DNA of 64,000 bases from Legionella_C sp048541585 (GTDB lineage Bacteria; Pseudomonadota; Gammaproteobacteria; Legionellales; Legionellaceae): assembly GCF_048541585.1 (NCBI RefSeq), contig NZ_CP183303.1, positions 3,315,733-3,379,732 of the forward strand. Reading direction: 5' to 3'. The first letter of the stretch is position 1, and each line of letters starts with the position of its first letter. Shown piece after piece: positions 25,888-35,324 of this stretch. Position numbers and translations under genes: made by a program. Below the pieces are notes generated by a model. It saw only the letters and a program-made list of their open reading frames with translations. It searched no databases and was not told the origin of the DNA.

Positions 25888-27894
25888 ATGACTCGCAAAT
25901 TAGTGGTAACCAGTGCACTTCCTTATGCTAATGGCCCACTTCACCTAGGACATTTAGTTGAGCATATTCAGACAGATGTATGGGTCCGTACGCATAAGAT
26001 GTTAGGCCATACCTGTATTAGTGTTTGTGGTGATGATGCCCATGGCACGCCAATTATGTTAAAAGCAGAACAACTTGGTATAAGTCCTGAAGAATTAACT
26101 AGACAAATGAAGCAAAGCCATGAGCAGGATTTTCAAAACTTTGCTATTTATTACGACTATTACCATACAACGCATTCTAAGGAAAACCAGACGCTAGCGA
26201 GTCAGATTTACCAGCAGTTACAAGCCAATGGTGATATTGTTAAAAAAACTATTCGGCAAGCCTATGATCCAGTTAAAGAAATGTTCCTACCTGATCGTTA
26301 TGTCAAAGGAACATGCCCTAAATGTGGCACGCTTGATCAATATGGTGATAATTGCGAAAGTTGTGGTGCTACCTATGCAACCACGGACTTAATCGATGCA
26401 GTTTCCGCAATTTCAGGCGCAAAACCGATTGAAAAAGAATCGGAACATTATTTTTTTGATTTACCACGTTATGAAAAATTATTAAAAGAATGGACTCGCC
26501 AAGGCCATTTACAAACAGAGGTAAGTAACAAACTTGATGAGTGGTTTGCAGCAGGCTTAAAGCAGTGGGATATTTCGCGTGACGCGCCTTATTTTGGTTT
26601 CCCTATTCCAGGTACGACTAATAAATTTTTCTATGTTTGGTTAGATGCCCCTATTGGCTATATGGCAAGTTTTCAAAAATACTGTGAACTTCATCAATTA
26701 TCATTTGATGAATTTTGGGGAAAAAACTCTACAGCGGAGCTTTATCATTTTGTAGGTAAAGATATTGTCTACTTTCATGCCCTCTTCTGGCCTGCAATGC
26801 TTGCCGGAAGTAACCATCGTCTTCCGACAGCCATTTTTACGCATGGTTTTTTAACTGTTAATGGACAGAAGATGTCTAAATCCCGGGGCACATTTATTGA
26901 AGCAAGAACCTACTTAAATCATCTTCATCCTGAATATCTACGTTATTACTTTGCTGCTAAATTAAATGGTAAAGTAGACGACCTTGATTTAAATTTTGAT
27001 GACTTTATTAATCGAATTAATGCTGACTTAGTAGGTAAAGTGGTGAATATTGCTAGCCGCTGTGCAGGTTTTATTAATAAGCGCTTTGATAATCAATTAG
27101 CAGCAGCCTTAAGTGAACCAACATTGTATCAAGAGCTTTTAAGCTTTCGTGAAGGGATTATTGATGCCTATGTTCAAAGAGACTATGCGCGAGCCATTCG
27201 CCAAATCATGGAATGTGCTGATCGAGTTAACCAGTATATTGATACAAATAAACCTTGGGTATTGGCCAAAAATCCAGAACAATTAGCTGATGTCCAGGCT
27301 ATTTGTACTATGGGATTAAATTTATTTCGTATTTTAATGACCTATCTTAAGCCTGTATTACCTTTAATGGCTAATCAAGTAGAAACCTTCTTAAACTGTG
27401 GGAGCCTAACCTGGGATTGTCTTAATAAGCCATTAGTAGATCAGACTATTAATTTATTTAAACCATTAATGGTTCGCGTTGAACGTGATAAGGTAGATGC
27501 TGTGTTAGAAGAAACAAAAGCTAATTTAACTAAAACTAGTCAGCCTAAAGCGGAACAAGTTGCAGAAATACAATCTATTAGTATTGACGACTTTAGTAAA
27601 ATCGATTTACGAGTAGCTAAAATTATTGCTGCTGAACCGGTTGAAGGCGCTGATAAATTATTACGTTTACAGCTCGATTTAGGAAATAGCCAAAAGCAAG
27701 TTTTTGCTGGTATAAAATCAGCTTATGAACCTAATGAGCTTATCGGCCGCTTAACCGTTGTTGTTGCTAATTTAGCACCACGCACTATGCGTTTTGGCGT
27801 ATCTGAAGGAATGATTTTAGCAGCTGGTGATGGAAAAGGTATATTTTTATTACAACCTGATACAGGCGCTTTACCTGGTATGAAAGTAAAATGA
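25888..27894 (+). CDS. metG: Methionyl-tRNA synthetase
   Basis: Class I synthetase charging both initiator and elongator tRNA-Met. The 668 residues (E. coli 677) carry HLGH at 19-22, the knuckle CPKC ... CESC zinc site (near 145-160), KMSKS in the catalytic loop, the anticodon-binding helical domain, and a C-terminal OB-fold dimerisation/tRNA-binding domain (about 565-668, SIDDFSKIDLRVAKI). The stop overlaps the next gene's ATG (ATGA), making a metG-rsxB-nth unit. Confidence 0.96.
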   Translation: MTRKLVVTSALPYANGPLHLGHLVEHIQTDVWVRTHKMLGHTCISVCGDDAHGTPIMLKAEQLGISPEELTRQMKQSHEQDFQNFAIYYDYYHTTHSKENQTLASQIYQQLQANGDIVKKTIRQAYDPVKEMFLPDRYVKGTCPKCGTLDQYGDNCESCGATYATTDLIDAVSAISGAKPIEKESEHYFFDLPRYEKLLKEWTRQGHLQTEVSNKLDEWFAAGLKQWDISRDAPYFGFPIPGTTNKFFYVWLDAPIGYMASFQKYCELHQLSFDEFWGKNSTAELYHFVGKDIVYFHALFWPAMLAGSNHRLPTAIFTHGFLTVNGQKMSKSRGTFIEARTYLNHLHPEYLRYYFAAKLNGKVDDLDLNFDDFINRINADLVGKVVNIASRCAGFINKRFDNQLAAALSEPTLYQELLSFREGIIDAYVQRDYARAIRQIMECADRVNQYIDTNKPWVLAKNPEQLADVQAICTMGLNLFRILMTYLKPVLPLMANQVETFLNCGSLTWDCLNKPLVDQTINLFKPLMVRVERDKVDAVLEETKANLTKTSQPKAEQVAEIQSISIDDFSKIDLRVAKIIAAEPVEGADKLLRLQLDLGNSQKQVFAGIKSAYEPNELIGRLTVVVANLAPRTMRFGVSEGMILAAGDGKGIFLLQPDTGALPGMKVK

Positions 27895-28505
27895 CTATTT
27901 CAGTAAAAGATATCGATGCCTTATTACCACAAACGCAATGTGGCGAGTGTGGTTTTTCTGGCTGCCTACCTTACGCAGAAGCTTTGTTACAAGGAAGCAC
28001 CCCTATTGATCGCTGTCCGCCAGGTGGCGTTGAAACTGTTAAAGTATTAGCAAAGTTATTACAAATGGATGCTACTCCTTACCTTTCTACAGCACAAGCA
28101 AATATGCGTAAACCTAGCGTTGCTAAAATACGTGAAGCAGATTGTGTAGGCTGTACTAAATGCATTCAAGCGTGCCCTGTGGATGCCATTATTGGTAGTG
28201 GAAAACTTATGCATGTAGTCTTAGCAACAGCTTGTACAGGCTGTGGTTTGTGTGTTGAGCCCTGCCCAGTAGATTGTATTGAGATGCATATTATTGATAA
28301 ACCAACTTATAATCGTGAGCAAGCCAGGCAACGCTTTCAAGCTAAACAAATAAGAAATTTACGTGAGCAACATGAGCAACAGCAGCTCTACCGGGCTAAA
28401 AAGCAATTAGCTAAACAAACGCAAAATAGCCAAGAATTAGAAGCAAAGAAAAATTATATTTTACAAGCTCTTAATCGTGTAAAGACTAAAAAAAATCATG
28501 GATAG
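27891..28505 (+). CDS. rsxB: RnfB/RsxB-like ferredoxin subunit
   Basis: Iron-sulfur electron carrier of 204 residues. Domains in order: a 4Fe-4S domain of the RnfB type, TQCGECGFSGCLPYAEAL ... RCPPGG (about 15-50), two ferredoxin CxxCxxCxxxCP clusters (CVGCTKCIQACP, CTGCGLCVEPCP, about 84-123), and a Lys/Gln-rich tail. The N-terminal membrane helix of E. coli RsxB is missing. No other rsx/rnf subunit (A, C, D, G, E) is nearby, but nth follows with an 8-base overlap, as it follows the rsx operon in E. coli. Its electron partner is therefore unclear. Confidence 0.85.
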   Translation: MTISVKDIDALLPQTQCGECGFSGCLPYAEALLQGSTPIDRCPPGGVETVKVLAKLLQMDATPYLSTAQANMRKPSVAKIREADCVGCTKCIQACPVDAIIGSGKLMHVVLATACTGCGLCVEPCPVDCIEMHIIDKPTYNREQARQRFQAKQIRNLREQHEQQQLYRAKKQLAKQTQNSQELEAKKNYILQALNRVKTKKNHG

Positions 28506-29130
28506 TTTAACTCGCCGCGAAATCTTTAAACGCTTTCAAGCAGCTAACCCTAGCCCTACTACCGAATTACGTTTTAATTCGTCGTTTGAACTGCTTATTG
28601 CGGTCATTTTATCTGCCCAAGCAACAGATATCAGTGTGAATAAAGCTACTGAGAAATTATTTCCTATCGCCAATACTCCAGAAGCTATTTTTTCATTAGG
28701 CGAAGAAAAACTACAAACTTATATTAATAAAATTAACTTATATCGCGGTAAAGCAAGAAATGTTATTAAGACATGTCAGATGCTACTAGAAAAGCATCAT
28801 GGTGAAGTCCCAACTACTCGTGAAGAATTAGAAGCACTGCCTGGTGTAGGCCGCAAGACCGCTAATGTCGTTTTAAATACCGCTTTTAAACAGCCTGTTA
28901 TAGCAGTTGATACACATATCTTTCGTGTTGCTAATCGTACGGGTATTGCACCTGGTAAAAACCCGCTAGAAGTTGAATTAAATTTACTAAAGGTTGTTGA
29001 TGAAGAATTTGTGCTGAATGCTCATCATTGGTTGCTTTTACATGGACGTTATGTTTGTGTTGCCCGTAAACCTCATTGCCATGGTTGTACCATACGTGAT
29101 TTATGCGAATATCCCGAAAAAACACTCTAA
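28498..29130 (+). CDS. nth: Endonuclease III
   Basis: Base-excision repair glycosylase/AP lyase for oxidised pyrimidines. The 210 residues include the helix-hairpin-helix PGVGRKTANVVL with catalytic Lys120, Asp138 in VDTHIFRVANR, and the 4Fe-4S ligands Cys187, Cys194, Cys197 and Cys203. All of these have the same numbering as E. coli Nth (211 aa). It overlaps rsxB by 8 bases and is the last gene of the metG unit. Confidence 0.97.
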   Translation: MDSLTRREIFKRFQAANPSPTTELRFNSSFELLIAVILSAQATDISVNKATEKLFPIANTPEAIFSLGEEKLQTYINKINLYRGKARNVIKTCQMLLEKHHGEVPTTREELEALPGVGRKTANVVLNTAFKQPVIAVDTHIFRVANRTGIAPGKNPLEVELNLLKVVDEEFVLNAHHWLLLHGRYVCVARKPHCHGCTIRDLCEYPEKTL

Positions 29131-29253
29131 AGCTTTAAGTTAAGTAAAGTTTACTAAAAAAGAATTACTCCATTAAATTAAATATCAAAATGTCTAGAAA
29201 TTAATTTACTTTGGCCCTAGAATGAAATTTCCGACTTCAGCAGGGAGAAGCAT

Positions 29254-31110
29254 ATGCGTTGGTGGTGGAATAATTCTGAGGATTCAGTTAACGCACAAGC
29301 AATTACTCAATCCCCAGGTAATAATAGTTGGTGGAATAGGATAAAAGGATGGGGTAGCGATTTATGGAACAGTAATACAGTTGCAGAAACAGCAACGAAT
29401 GTTAGTAGTTTCACTTATAATACCATCTTAAAATCGTTTGAACTTGCACCAGCTGCGGTAAAAACAGTTGCCTCTGTAATCACCCATACCCAAACCAGGC
29501 AAATTGCCTATCATATAGCCCGTATTTTTGCCGAAGACATAGCACCTTTAGTTGCTGTCAATTATGCTTTTGACAGTTTAAAAAAATATAGTGAAGATGA
29601 ATTAATTGATAAAAATGCGGAGTGGGTAAGTGCTACTACACTCTTACAAACTTCATTAGGATTATTACAAGCAGCACTATGGGTTTATAATACTCGGAAA
29701 AAAACACAAGCTACGGTACGTATGGCTGTAGTAGCTTTTGAGGCATCTAAATCTTTAAATACCGTTAATTCTGACCTTCCCAAGCAAATTTGTATTGAAA
29801 AGAAATGCGACTTGCTACGTTATGTAAGAGGTAACTTTCGTGATCTTACCACTTTTTGGGCTACAGAAGCAGCCTTATCCTTAATAGGCTATATCCCTTT
29901 TGGCGATAAAGTTGTTGCCGTTTTATCTGTCTATCATCGTGGGCGTTATGCTTTAACTATGGTATTGCCTGATTTATGTCAGCGCCATCAAGTAGAATAT
30001 TTAAAAGAAAATGCTGAGCTTTCATTAGCATTAGGTCTCTATCAATTAGGTGCTACCCTTTTATTGAGTTGGGGCATTGAATCACTAACAAATATACCCT
30101 CTAAATACTATCAACCTTTTGTAGCGCAAGCCATGCTATTGACCCAGATTAGCGTTGCTGCTCACTCTCGCTTACCACGGCCAATCGATCAATCACAACG
30201 AAAAGTATTTGATCCCGTAGGCGCTTACCAGAGTTTAATCAGCCTTATTTTTGATATTGTAGCCTCTGGCCTTAAAAAACAAATTCCTAAGTTACTTAAA
30301 GGGCCACCAGCCGATATTCCTTGGCAAAAAATTTATAATGCAGCGATAGAGCTACAACAGTACTCCTATATACAAAAAATAGAAACAATTGCTTTACCGC
30401 GTATGTTACATAGTCCAGAAGCATTTATTTCTGATCCAGTTATTCAACCCTATTGGAAATATTTACGTGAACGTTCAATATTAGCGTTAACAGCACTAGA
30501 GGATCTAAACGCTCCCTTTTTAAAAATAAGTGAAGTAGCAACTTACGATCCTAAAAAAGCAGCCCAATTATTTTTAATTAAAGTCGCAACTTATGATCCC
30601 AAAAAAGCGGCTAAGTTATTATGGTTAATTTTTGGAATGCCTAAATCTGTCTCTCGAGAAGTTTTAAAACAACTTGGGAATCAAAAATTTATGCTTGATA
30701 TAGGTTCTTGGCGCAGAAAATTAGAAACGCTAGAAGTTAGAGATTCATTAAAAGAATTTGACTCTAGTCCTTTAACTTTACAATTAAGGCAACCAGAACC
30801 TAAACAAGAAATAACCCTACCGCCAAAGGAAGAAAATAGCAAAGAAGAGGAAGGTAATAACACTAAAATAGACGCTAAAGAAATAATTAATCCTAATAAA
30901 AATTCTGGATCAACCCGTGCCAAAGATATTATTATTACATCGACAAAGCGCTCAACCCCCAAAAAACCACCGGTTAATCTGATTCAAACTAAATTTAATT
31001 CGCCATCTAAAGTATCAGCTCATAATTTAGGTTTGTTTGATTCCGCTAAAAAAGAAAAACAAGATCAACAAAAGAGAGTAGATCCAATAGATAGTGTGAG
31101 TTTCTCTTAA
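29254..31110 (+). CDS. Large unknown protein with internal 16-residue repeat, effector candidate
   Basis: A 618-residue protein preceded by GGGAGAAG. The N-terminus is tryptophan-rich (MRWWWNN, SWWNRIKGWGSDLW). The middle has several moderately hydrophobic helices (about 95-300) but no clear signal peptide. Residues 428-443 and 444-459 are a near-exact direct duplication (VATYDPKKAA-QLFLIK / VATYDPKKAA-KLLWLI). The last 120 residues are disordered-looking, Lys/Glu/Pro/Ser-rich. I recognise no family. Size, amphipathic helices and a charged, unstructured tail fit a Dot/Icm substrate, by inference only. Codon use matches its neighbours. Confidence 0.6.
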   Translation: MRWWWNNSEDSVNAQAITQSPGNNSWWNRIKGWGSDLWNSNTVAETATNVSSFTYNTILKSFELAPAAVKTVASVITHTQTRQIAYHIARIFAEDIAPLVAVNYAFDSLKKYSEDELIDKNAEWVSATTLLQTSLGLLQAALWVYNTRKKTQATVRMAVVAFEASKSLNTVNSDLPKQICIEKKCDLLRYVRGNFRDLTTFWATEAALSLIGYIPFGDKVVAVLSVYHRGRYALTMVLPDLCQRHQVEYLKENAELSLALGLYQLGATLLLSWGIESLTNIPSKYYQPFVAQAMLLTQISVAAHSRLPRPIDQSQRKVFDPVGAYQSLISLIFDIVASGLKKQIPKLLKGPPADIPWQKIYNAAIELQQYSYIQKIETIALPRMLHSPEAFISDPVIQPYWKYLRERSILALTALEDLNAPFLKISEVATYDPKKAAQLFLIKVATYDPKKAAKLLWLIFGMPKSVSREVLKQLGNQKFMLDIGSWRRKLETLEVRDSLKEFDSSPLTLQLRQPEPKQEITLPPKEENSKEEEGNNTKIDAKEIINPNKNSGSTRAKDIIITSTKRSTPKKPPVNLIQTKFNSPSKVSAHNLGLFDSAKKEKQDQQKRVDPIDSVSFS

Positions 31111-31450
31111 GGATCTTTTTTTCTAAATCGACATTCTGCGACTTATCAAGGAGATTTAGCGCTGTAATTAACTAGCTAAATTCCGTAGAGCCAGTCGCAG
31201 GCTATCGGCAAGAGGTAAAAGACGCTTGTCCTATGCAAATTAATTTTACAATTTAGATAAATTTGCCAACTAAATAATGATAGTGGTATAGTGCCGACCC
31301 ATTAAGCGGTTGTAACGGCTTAATGCTAACATTCTAAAAAATTTACTATAAAGGATTAAGTGCTTAATTGTAAAATTTACATATTAAAACTTGCCATATT
31401 AGAAATTATTAAAGGTTTTATTCATTTTAGTTTTAGTAAATGGCTCTAAT
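31111..31450. other. 340-base structured intergenic region
   Basis: No gene seen. Contains nested inverted repeats CTGCGACT / AGTCGCAG (31136-31143 and 31193-31200) around ATTTAGC / GCTAAAT, and a hairpin CATTAAGC ... GCTTAATG at 31300-31325. These might terminate the upstream transcript or belong to a small RNA; there is no promoter evidence either way. Confidence 0.35.
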
Positions 31451-32716
31451 ATGAATTTTATTGCAACACCGTTTTCCGATCGTAGATATATCTTGCTTAC
31501 ATTGGCAATGGTAATTTGTCTTATTCTTTTAATTAATGTTTCATTTAAAGTAATTGCCATACATGATTTATATTTTACAGCTAACAGTATCTTGTGTTCT
31601 TTTATAGCTGGGTTATATCTCTTAGTTTTAAAAAATTGTAATTTAAAGCAACAGCGTCAAGTACTAAATCAATCTTTATTAGCACTCTATTTATTTTCAG
31701 TAGGCGTTTATCTTTTATTAAATCTACCTTCAACAGAAAATATACGTAATACTGTTGCCTACCAAATTGTTTTTGAAGCGATTCCAAGAAAATTTTTCTC
31801 ATCCACGATTGCTTTTGGTATTAGTTTTTACTTACCTCACCTTTTATTTTCTGCTCGCTATCCTGAAATTTTTAACTTACCACGAAAATGCATGTTACTT
31901 GCCTTACTGGGGGGATTTTCATTTTTTTCTCTTGATTTTCTATTGCTTTTCTCAGAACCCTACACCAAAAAGTTTAGCCTACTTTATCTAGATTCTTTAC
32001 TAGTTGCTGCCAGTGTTTTGCTTCTTATTGGAGTTAGTTATTTAGCCTATCTTTTATCTTCACGCGATAATAAATTTAAAAGTAAAATAGCCTATTTTTT
32101 TAACCCTTATTATCATTATTTACTGGGATTAGCTGTTATTATTTTATTAACTAGTCTTGTTTGTGAATACCGCTTAATCTCCTTTGGAGCGTATGGAATT
32201 TTAGCTGCCAGTGGGATTTTATTTCCCTTTATAATGTTAATAAGTAGCCTTGTAGGTGAATTATTTGGTTATAGAGCTAATTTATATTTAATAGTTGTTA
32301 TGGTATTAGCAGCATTAGCTTTTGATTTGTTATTTATGTCTACAATTTTATTACCTTCTCCAGATTTCTTTAATCTCAATTCTTATTATTATTTTGTTAT
32401 GCCAAGACATATTGTGACTACTACTTTGGCAATTTTAGTTGCTTTTAGCTCTAACGCTTTTTTACTTAAAAAATTCAAAATTATGTATGACACTCATCGT
32501 GCCATACGTATCTTTGCTGCAAATATATTAGCAAATACATTATTATGTACTATTAATTATTCTATTCTACTTACCGGCATCTATCCTTATGAAGAAATTT
32601 TTAATTTAAGTTTAAGTGGCTGGATTTATAAATTTATAGTTACTTTAATTAGTTTACCGTTAATCATTTATTTATATAATTTTTTAAATGAAAAACTTAA
32701 CGTATTAGCAATATAA
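31451..32716 (+). CDS. Polytopic membrane protein, VUT/YhhQ-like (queuosine-precursor transporter family)
   Basis: A 421-residue protein with 10-12 hydrophobic segments. The C-terminal half, from about residue 250, carries the VUT_1/YhhQ pattern: a membrane helix followed by LISSLVGELFGYRANLYL, then a helix with IRIFAANILANTLL and a final LSLPLIIYLYNFLNE helix. YhhQ imports queuosine precursors (preQ0/preQ1) and is about 220 aa with six helices. Here an additional N-terminal membrane half nearly doubles the length. Substrate is inferred from the family. It lies between an unknown effector candidate and glmU; no que genes are nearby apart from the distant PTPS-like gene. Confidence 0.6.
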   Translation: MNFIATPFSDRRYILLTLAMVICLILLINVSFKVIAIHDLYFTANSILCSFIAGLYLLVLKNCNLKQQRQVLNQSLLALYLFSVGVYLLLNLPSTENIRNTVAYQIVFEAIPRKFFSSTIAFGISFYLPHLLFSARYPEIFNLPRKCMLLALLGGFSFFSLDFLLLFSEPYTKKFSLLYLDSLLVAASVLLLIGVSYLAYLLSSRDNKFKSKIAYFFNPYYHYLLGLAVIILLTSLVCEYRLISFGAYGILAASGILFPFIMLISSLVGELFGYRANLYLIVVMVLAALAFDLLFMSTILLPSPDFFNLNSYYYFVMPRHIVTTTLAILVAFSSNAFLLKKFKIMYDTHRAIRIFAANILANTLLCTINYSILLTGIYPYEEIFNLSLSGWIYKFIVTLISLPLIIYLYNFLNEKLNVLAI

Positions 32717-32771
32717 ATCTAAGCTTCTATTCTTTCTTTGTAACAGCCTAACTACAACTTTTCACCAAGAG

Positions 32772-34178
32772 TTAAGATACCTCGCTTGAGCTATTACCTT
32801 TCTTTTTAACCGGCCTTTTCCAACCAATAATTGTCTTTTGTTTACTCTCGCAAATAGTTAACTCGCCAGGCGGTACATTTTTACGAATAGTGCTACCTGC
32901 ACCAACTGTAGCATAAGCACCTACTTTTACAGGAGCCACTAACTGAGTATCTGAGCCAATAAAGGCGCCGTCTTCAATGATAGTCTGATGCTTATTTACT
33001 CCGTCATAATTACAAGTAATTGTACCAGCCCCTACATTAACCTCTTTACCTAATGTTACATCACCTAGATAACTTAAATGGTTTGCCTTACTTCCTTCAG
33101 CAAAAATAGCTTTTTTAGCTTCAACAAAATTACCTATTTTACAGCGAGGGCCTAACTGAGTGCCAGGACGTAAACGTGCAAAAGGGCCTATATGACATTG
33201 CTTACCAATCTCGCAGTCTTCAAGTACACTATTAGCATAAATTTCAGAACCTTCGTCTATAGTCACATTTGAAAGTACGCAATTAGGGCCAATAGAGCAA
33301 CCGTTATGCAAAATAACTTTGCCAATGAATACACAATTCACATCGATAAAAACATCCTTGCCACAAATTAATTCACCACGAATATCAATGCGATTAGCAT
33401 CAACTATAAAAGTACCCTTTAATAATAATTGCTCAGCTTGCTTTCTTTGAAAAGCGCGCTCTAACTGTTGTAACTGCAGTTTTGTATTTACGCCTTGAAC
33501 TTCTAAAATATCTTCTACCATAAAGGAAGTTAAGTTATATCCTTCAGAAACAGCCAAAGAAATAATCTGAGTTAAGTAATACTCATGTTGCGCATTATTA
33601 TTATTAAGTAGAGGCAACCAACGGGCTAAATCTTTAGCTTGTGCGCAACACACACCTGTATAAATTTCCTTAACTTGTTTTTGTTCAGTGGTTGCATCTT
33701 TTTCTTCAACAATAGTTTGTATAGCTCCTGTGTCATCGCGAATAATTCGGCCAAGACCAGTTGGATCGGGAAATTGTGCTACCAGTAAAGCAAGTGTGCG
33801 AGGTTCTACATTAGAATTATACTGTGTATTTACAATTAATTTTTGTAACGTTTCTGCTTGAATTAAAGGCACATCCCCTGCAAGAATTAATACATTGGAA
33901 GTCAGCGAAAGGTAAGGTAATACCTGCTTAACTGCATGTCCGGTACCTAATTGTTCCTCTTGCAGAATCCAACTGACCTCTAAGTCATTCAATTCTTGTT
34001 TCACCTGCTCGCCACCATGCCCATAAACTACATAAATAGCTTCTGGTTTTAATTGCTGTGCTGTATTAATCACATGTCTTAACATGGGTTGGCCGGCAAG
34101 TGTATGAAGCACTTTGGGTTTAGTAGAATACATCCTTTTACCTTGCCCAGCAGCAAGGATAATAATTTGTAGAGACAT
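32772..34178 (-). CDS. glmU: Bifunctional GlmU (GlcN-1-P acetyltransferase / UDP-GlcNAc pyrophosphorylase)
   Basis: Makes UDP-GlcNAc, the common precursor of peptidoglycan and LPS. The 468 residues include the uridyltransferase signature LAAGQGKRMYSTKPKVLH (8-25), GTGHAV near 80, and from about residue 250 a left-handed beta-helix of hexapeptide repeats ending in NVGAGTITCNYDGVNKH. E. coli GlmU is 456 aa; a Lys/Ser-rich tail adds a few residues. TAAGGAAA lies ahead of the ATG. It is a single gene. Confidence 0.96.
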   Translation of the reverse strand: MSLQIIILAAGQGKRMYSTKPKVLHTLAGQPMLRHVINTAQQLKPEAIYVVYGHGGEQVKQELNDLEVSWILQEEQLGTGHAVKQVLPYLSLTSNVLILAGDVPLIQAETLQKLIVNTQYNSNVEPRTLALLVAQFPDPTGLGRIIRDDTGAIQTIVEEKDATTEQKQVKEIYTGVCCAQAKDLARWLPLLNNNNAQHEYYLTQIISLAVSEGYNLTSFMVEDILEVQGVNTKLQLQQLERAFQRKQAEQLLLKGTFIVDANRIDIRGELICGKDVFIDVNCVFIGKVILHNGCSIGPNCVLSNVTIDEGSEIYANSVLEDCEIGKQCHIGPFARLRPGTQLGPRCKIGNFVEAKKAIFAEGSKANHLSYLGDVTLGKEVNVGAGTITCNYDGVNKHQTIIEDGAFIGSDTQLVAPVKVGAYATVGAGSTIRKNVPPGELTICESKQKTIIGWKRPVKKKGNSSSEVS

Positions 34179-34313
34179 AAGTATTGTAATTTCCTTAAGC
34201 TAGTTGGCATCATCCTAACTGGTGGATACCTGATTTAAGCAATTTGATTTTATATTGCTAATATTAAAATTACTGATATGATAAAAAAATTGCGCTACAA
34301 GGAGTAGTATAAA

Positions 34314-35324
34314 ATGACTATTTTTTTAAAAATAATTCGTGACTATTTAACTACTGAATTAACAGACTATCAGGGTACCTCATCTGCCGCTGATAAATCA
34401 CTAGTTAATCGTTTTTCTCAGGCTTTAAGTGGAGGAAGAGAGGCTAAACTTTCAGCTAAAAAGCGAGCGATTGCGGGTCAACTAATACATACCTTAAATA
34501 ATTTAAATCCTTCTACTTTAAGCTCAACAATAACGGAACTAAGCGATAAAAGTGGTTTAGAAAAAGAAGAGGAACTTAATGAATCATCAGCAAAAGTTGA
34601 TACGTCCAATATAGAAAGTATATCTAAAGCTGTACCTAAGTTAAATAAATCTGTGCAAGATAAGTCTATAGCTAATTACATTATTGAGCTGTTAAATAGT
34701 GCCAAAAAAGAAGCTAAAGAGATTAGTGATGAATTAAACTATGATGAAGGCACATTTGGTCCTTTAATTTCAGATAGCCTTGCAGTTATTAATCAATTTT
34801 TAAAAAAATTAGCTGAGATGCAGTTACAAGATATTCCTAACGATTCAGATCCTTATAATAAATTTTGCTACCATCTGGCCACCTATCTATTTAAAAATAT
34901 TTTAGCAGAACTACACTCTGGTTTTTTAGATAAGATAACTAGTAACCCTAAAATTACAAGTTTCCGTGAACTTACCAAAGTAAAAGAAAAGCTTATTAAA
35001 GAGGGGGTTATGCGTTGTAAGGAGCAACTAGAAGAACTGGATAAACATCATCATAGGTATCTGCAAGCAAGAAAAGACCATGTAATATTGAATATACAGG
35101 AATTGCAGAGAAAGAATGCCGAAGAAGTTAATAAATATGGTGTTAATTTTAAAATACCTATTACTGTTGCATTTTTCTCTACTCTTAATATCAATGCACC
35201 TAAATTAGGCCCTGAAGCCGGAAAACTTAATGATTGCCTAACACGGGCCGAAATTGATATTACGAGAGAAGATGTAGATCATAATATAGAAAAACTGTCT
35301 ACTGCTTCACTAACTAACTGCTAA
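34314..35324 (+). CDS. Unknown helical protein, effector candidate
   Basis: A 336-residue, soluble, mostly helical Lys/Glu/Leu-rich protein starting MTIFLKIIRDYLTTEL; an AAGGAG site lies before the ATG. There is no signal peptide and no membrane segment. Residues 80-150 are polar and acidic (DKSGLEKEEELNESS), and 225-265 look coiled-coil (KEKLIKEG ... QLEELDKHHHRYLQ). I do not recognise a domain. The style is that of Legionella Dot/Icm substrates, which is inference. It diverges from glmU and is followed by repeats and a gene-poor stretch. Confidence 0.6.
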   Translation: MTIFLKIIRDYLTTELTDYQGTSSAADKSLVNRFSQALSGGREAKLSAKKRAIAGQLIHTLNNLNPSTLSSTITELSDKSGLEKEEELNESSAKVDTSNIESISKAVPKLNKSVQDKSIANYIIELLNSAKKEAKEISDELNYDEGTFGPLISDSLAVINQFLKKLAEMQLQDIPNDSDPYNKFCYHLATYLFKNILAELHSGFLDKITSNPKITSFRELTKVKEKLIKEGVMRCKEQLEELDKHHHRYLQARKDHVILNIQELQRKNAEEVNKYGVNFKIPITVAFFSTLNINAPKLGPEAGKLNDCLTRAEIDITREDVDHNIEKLSTASLTNC

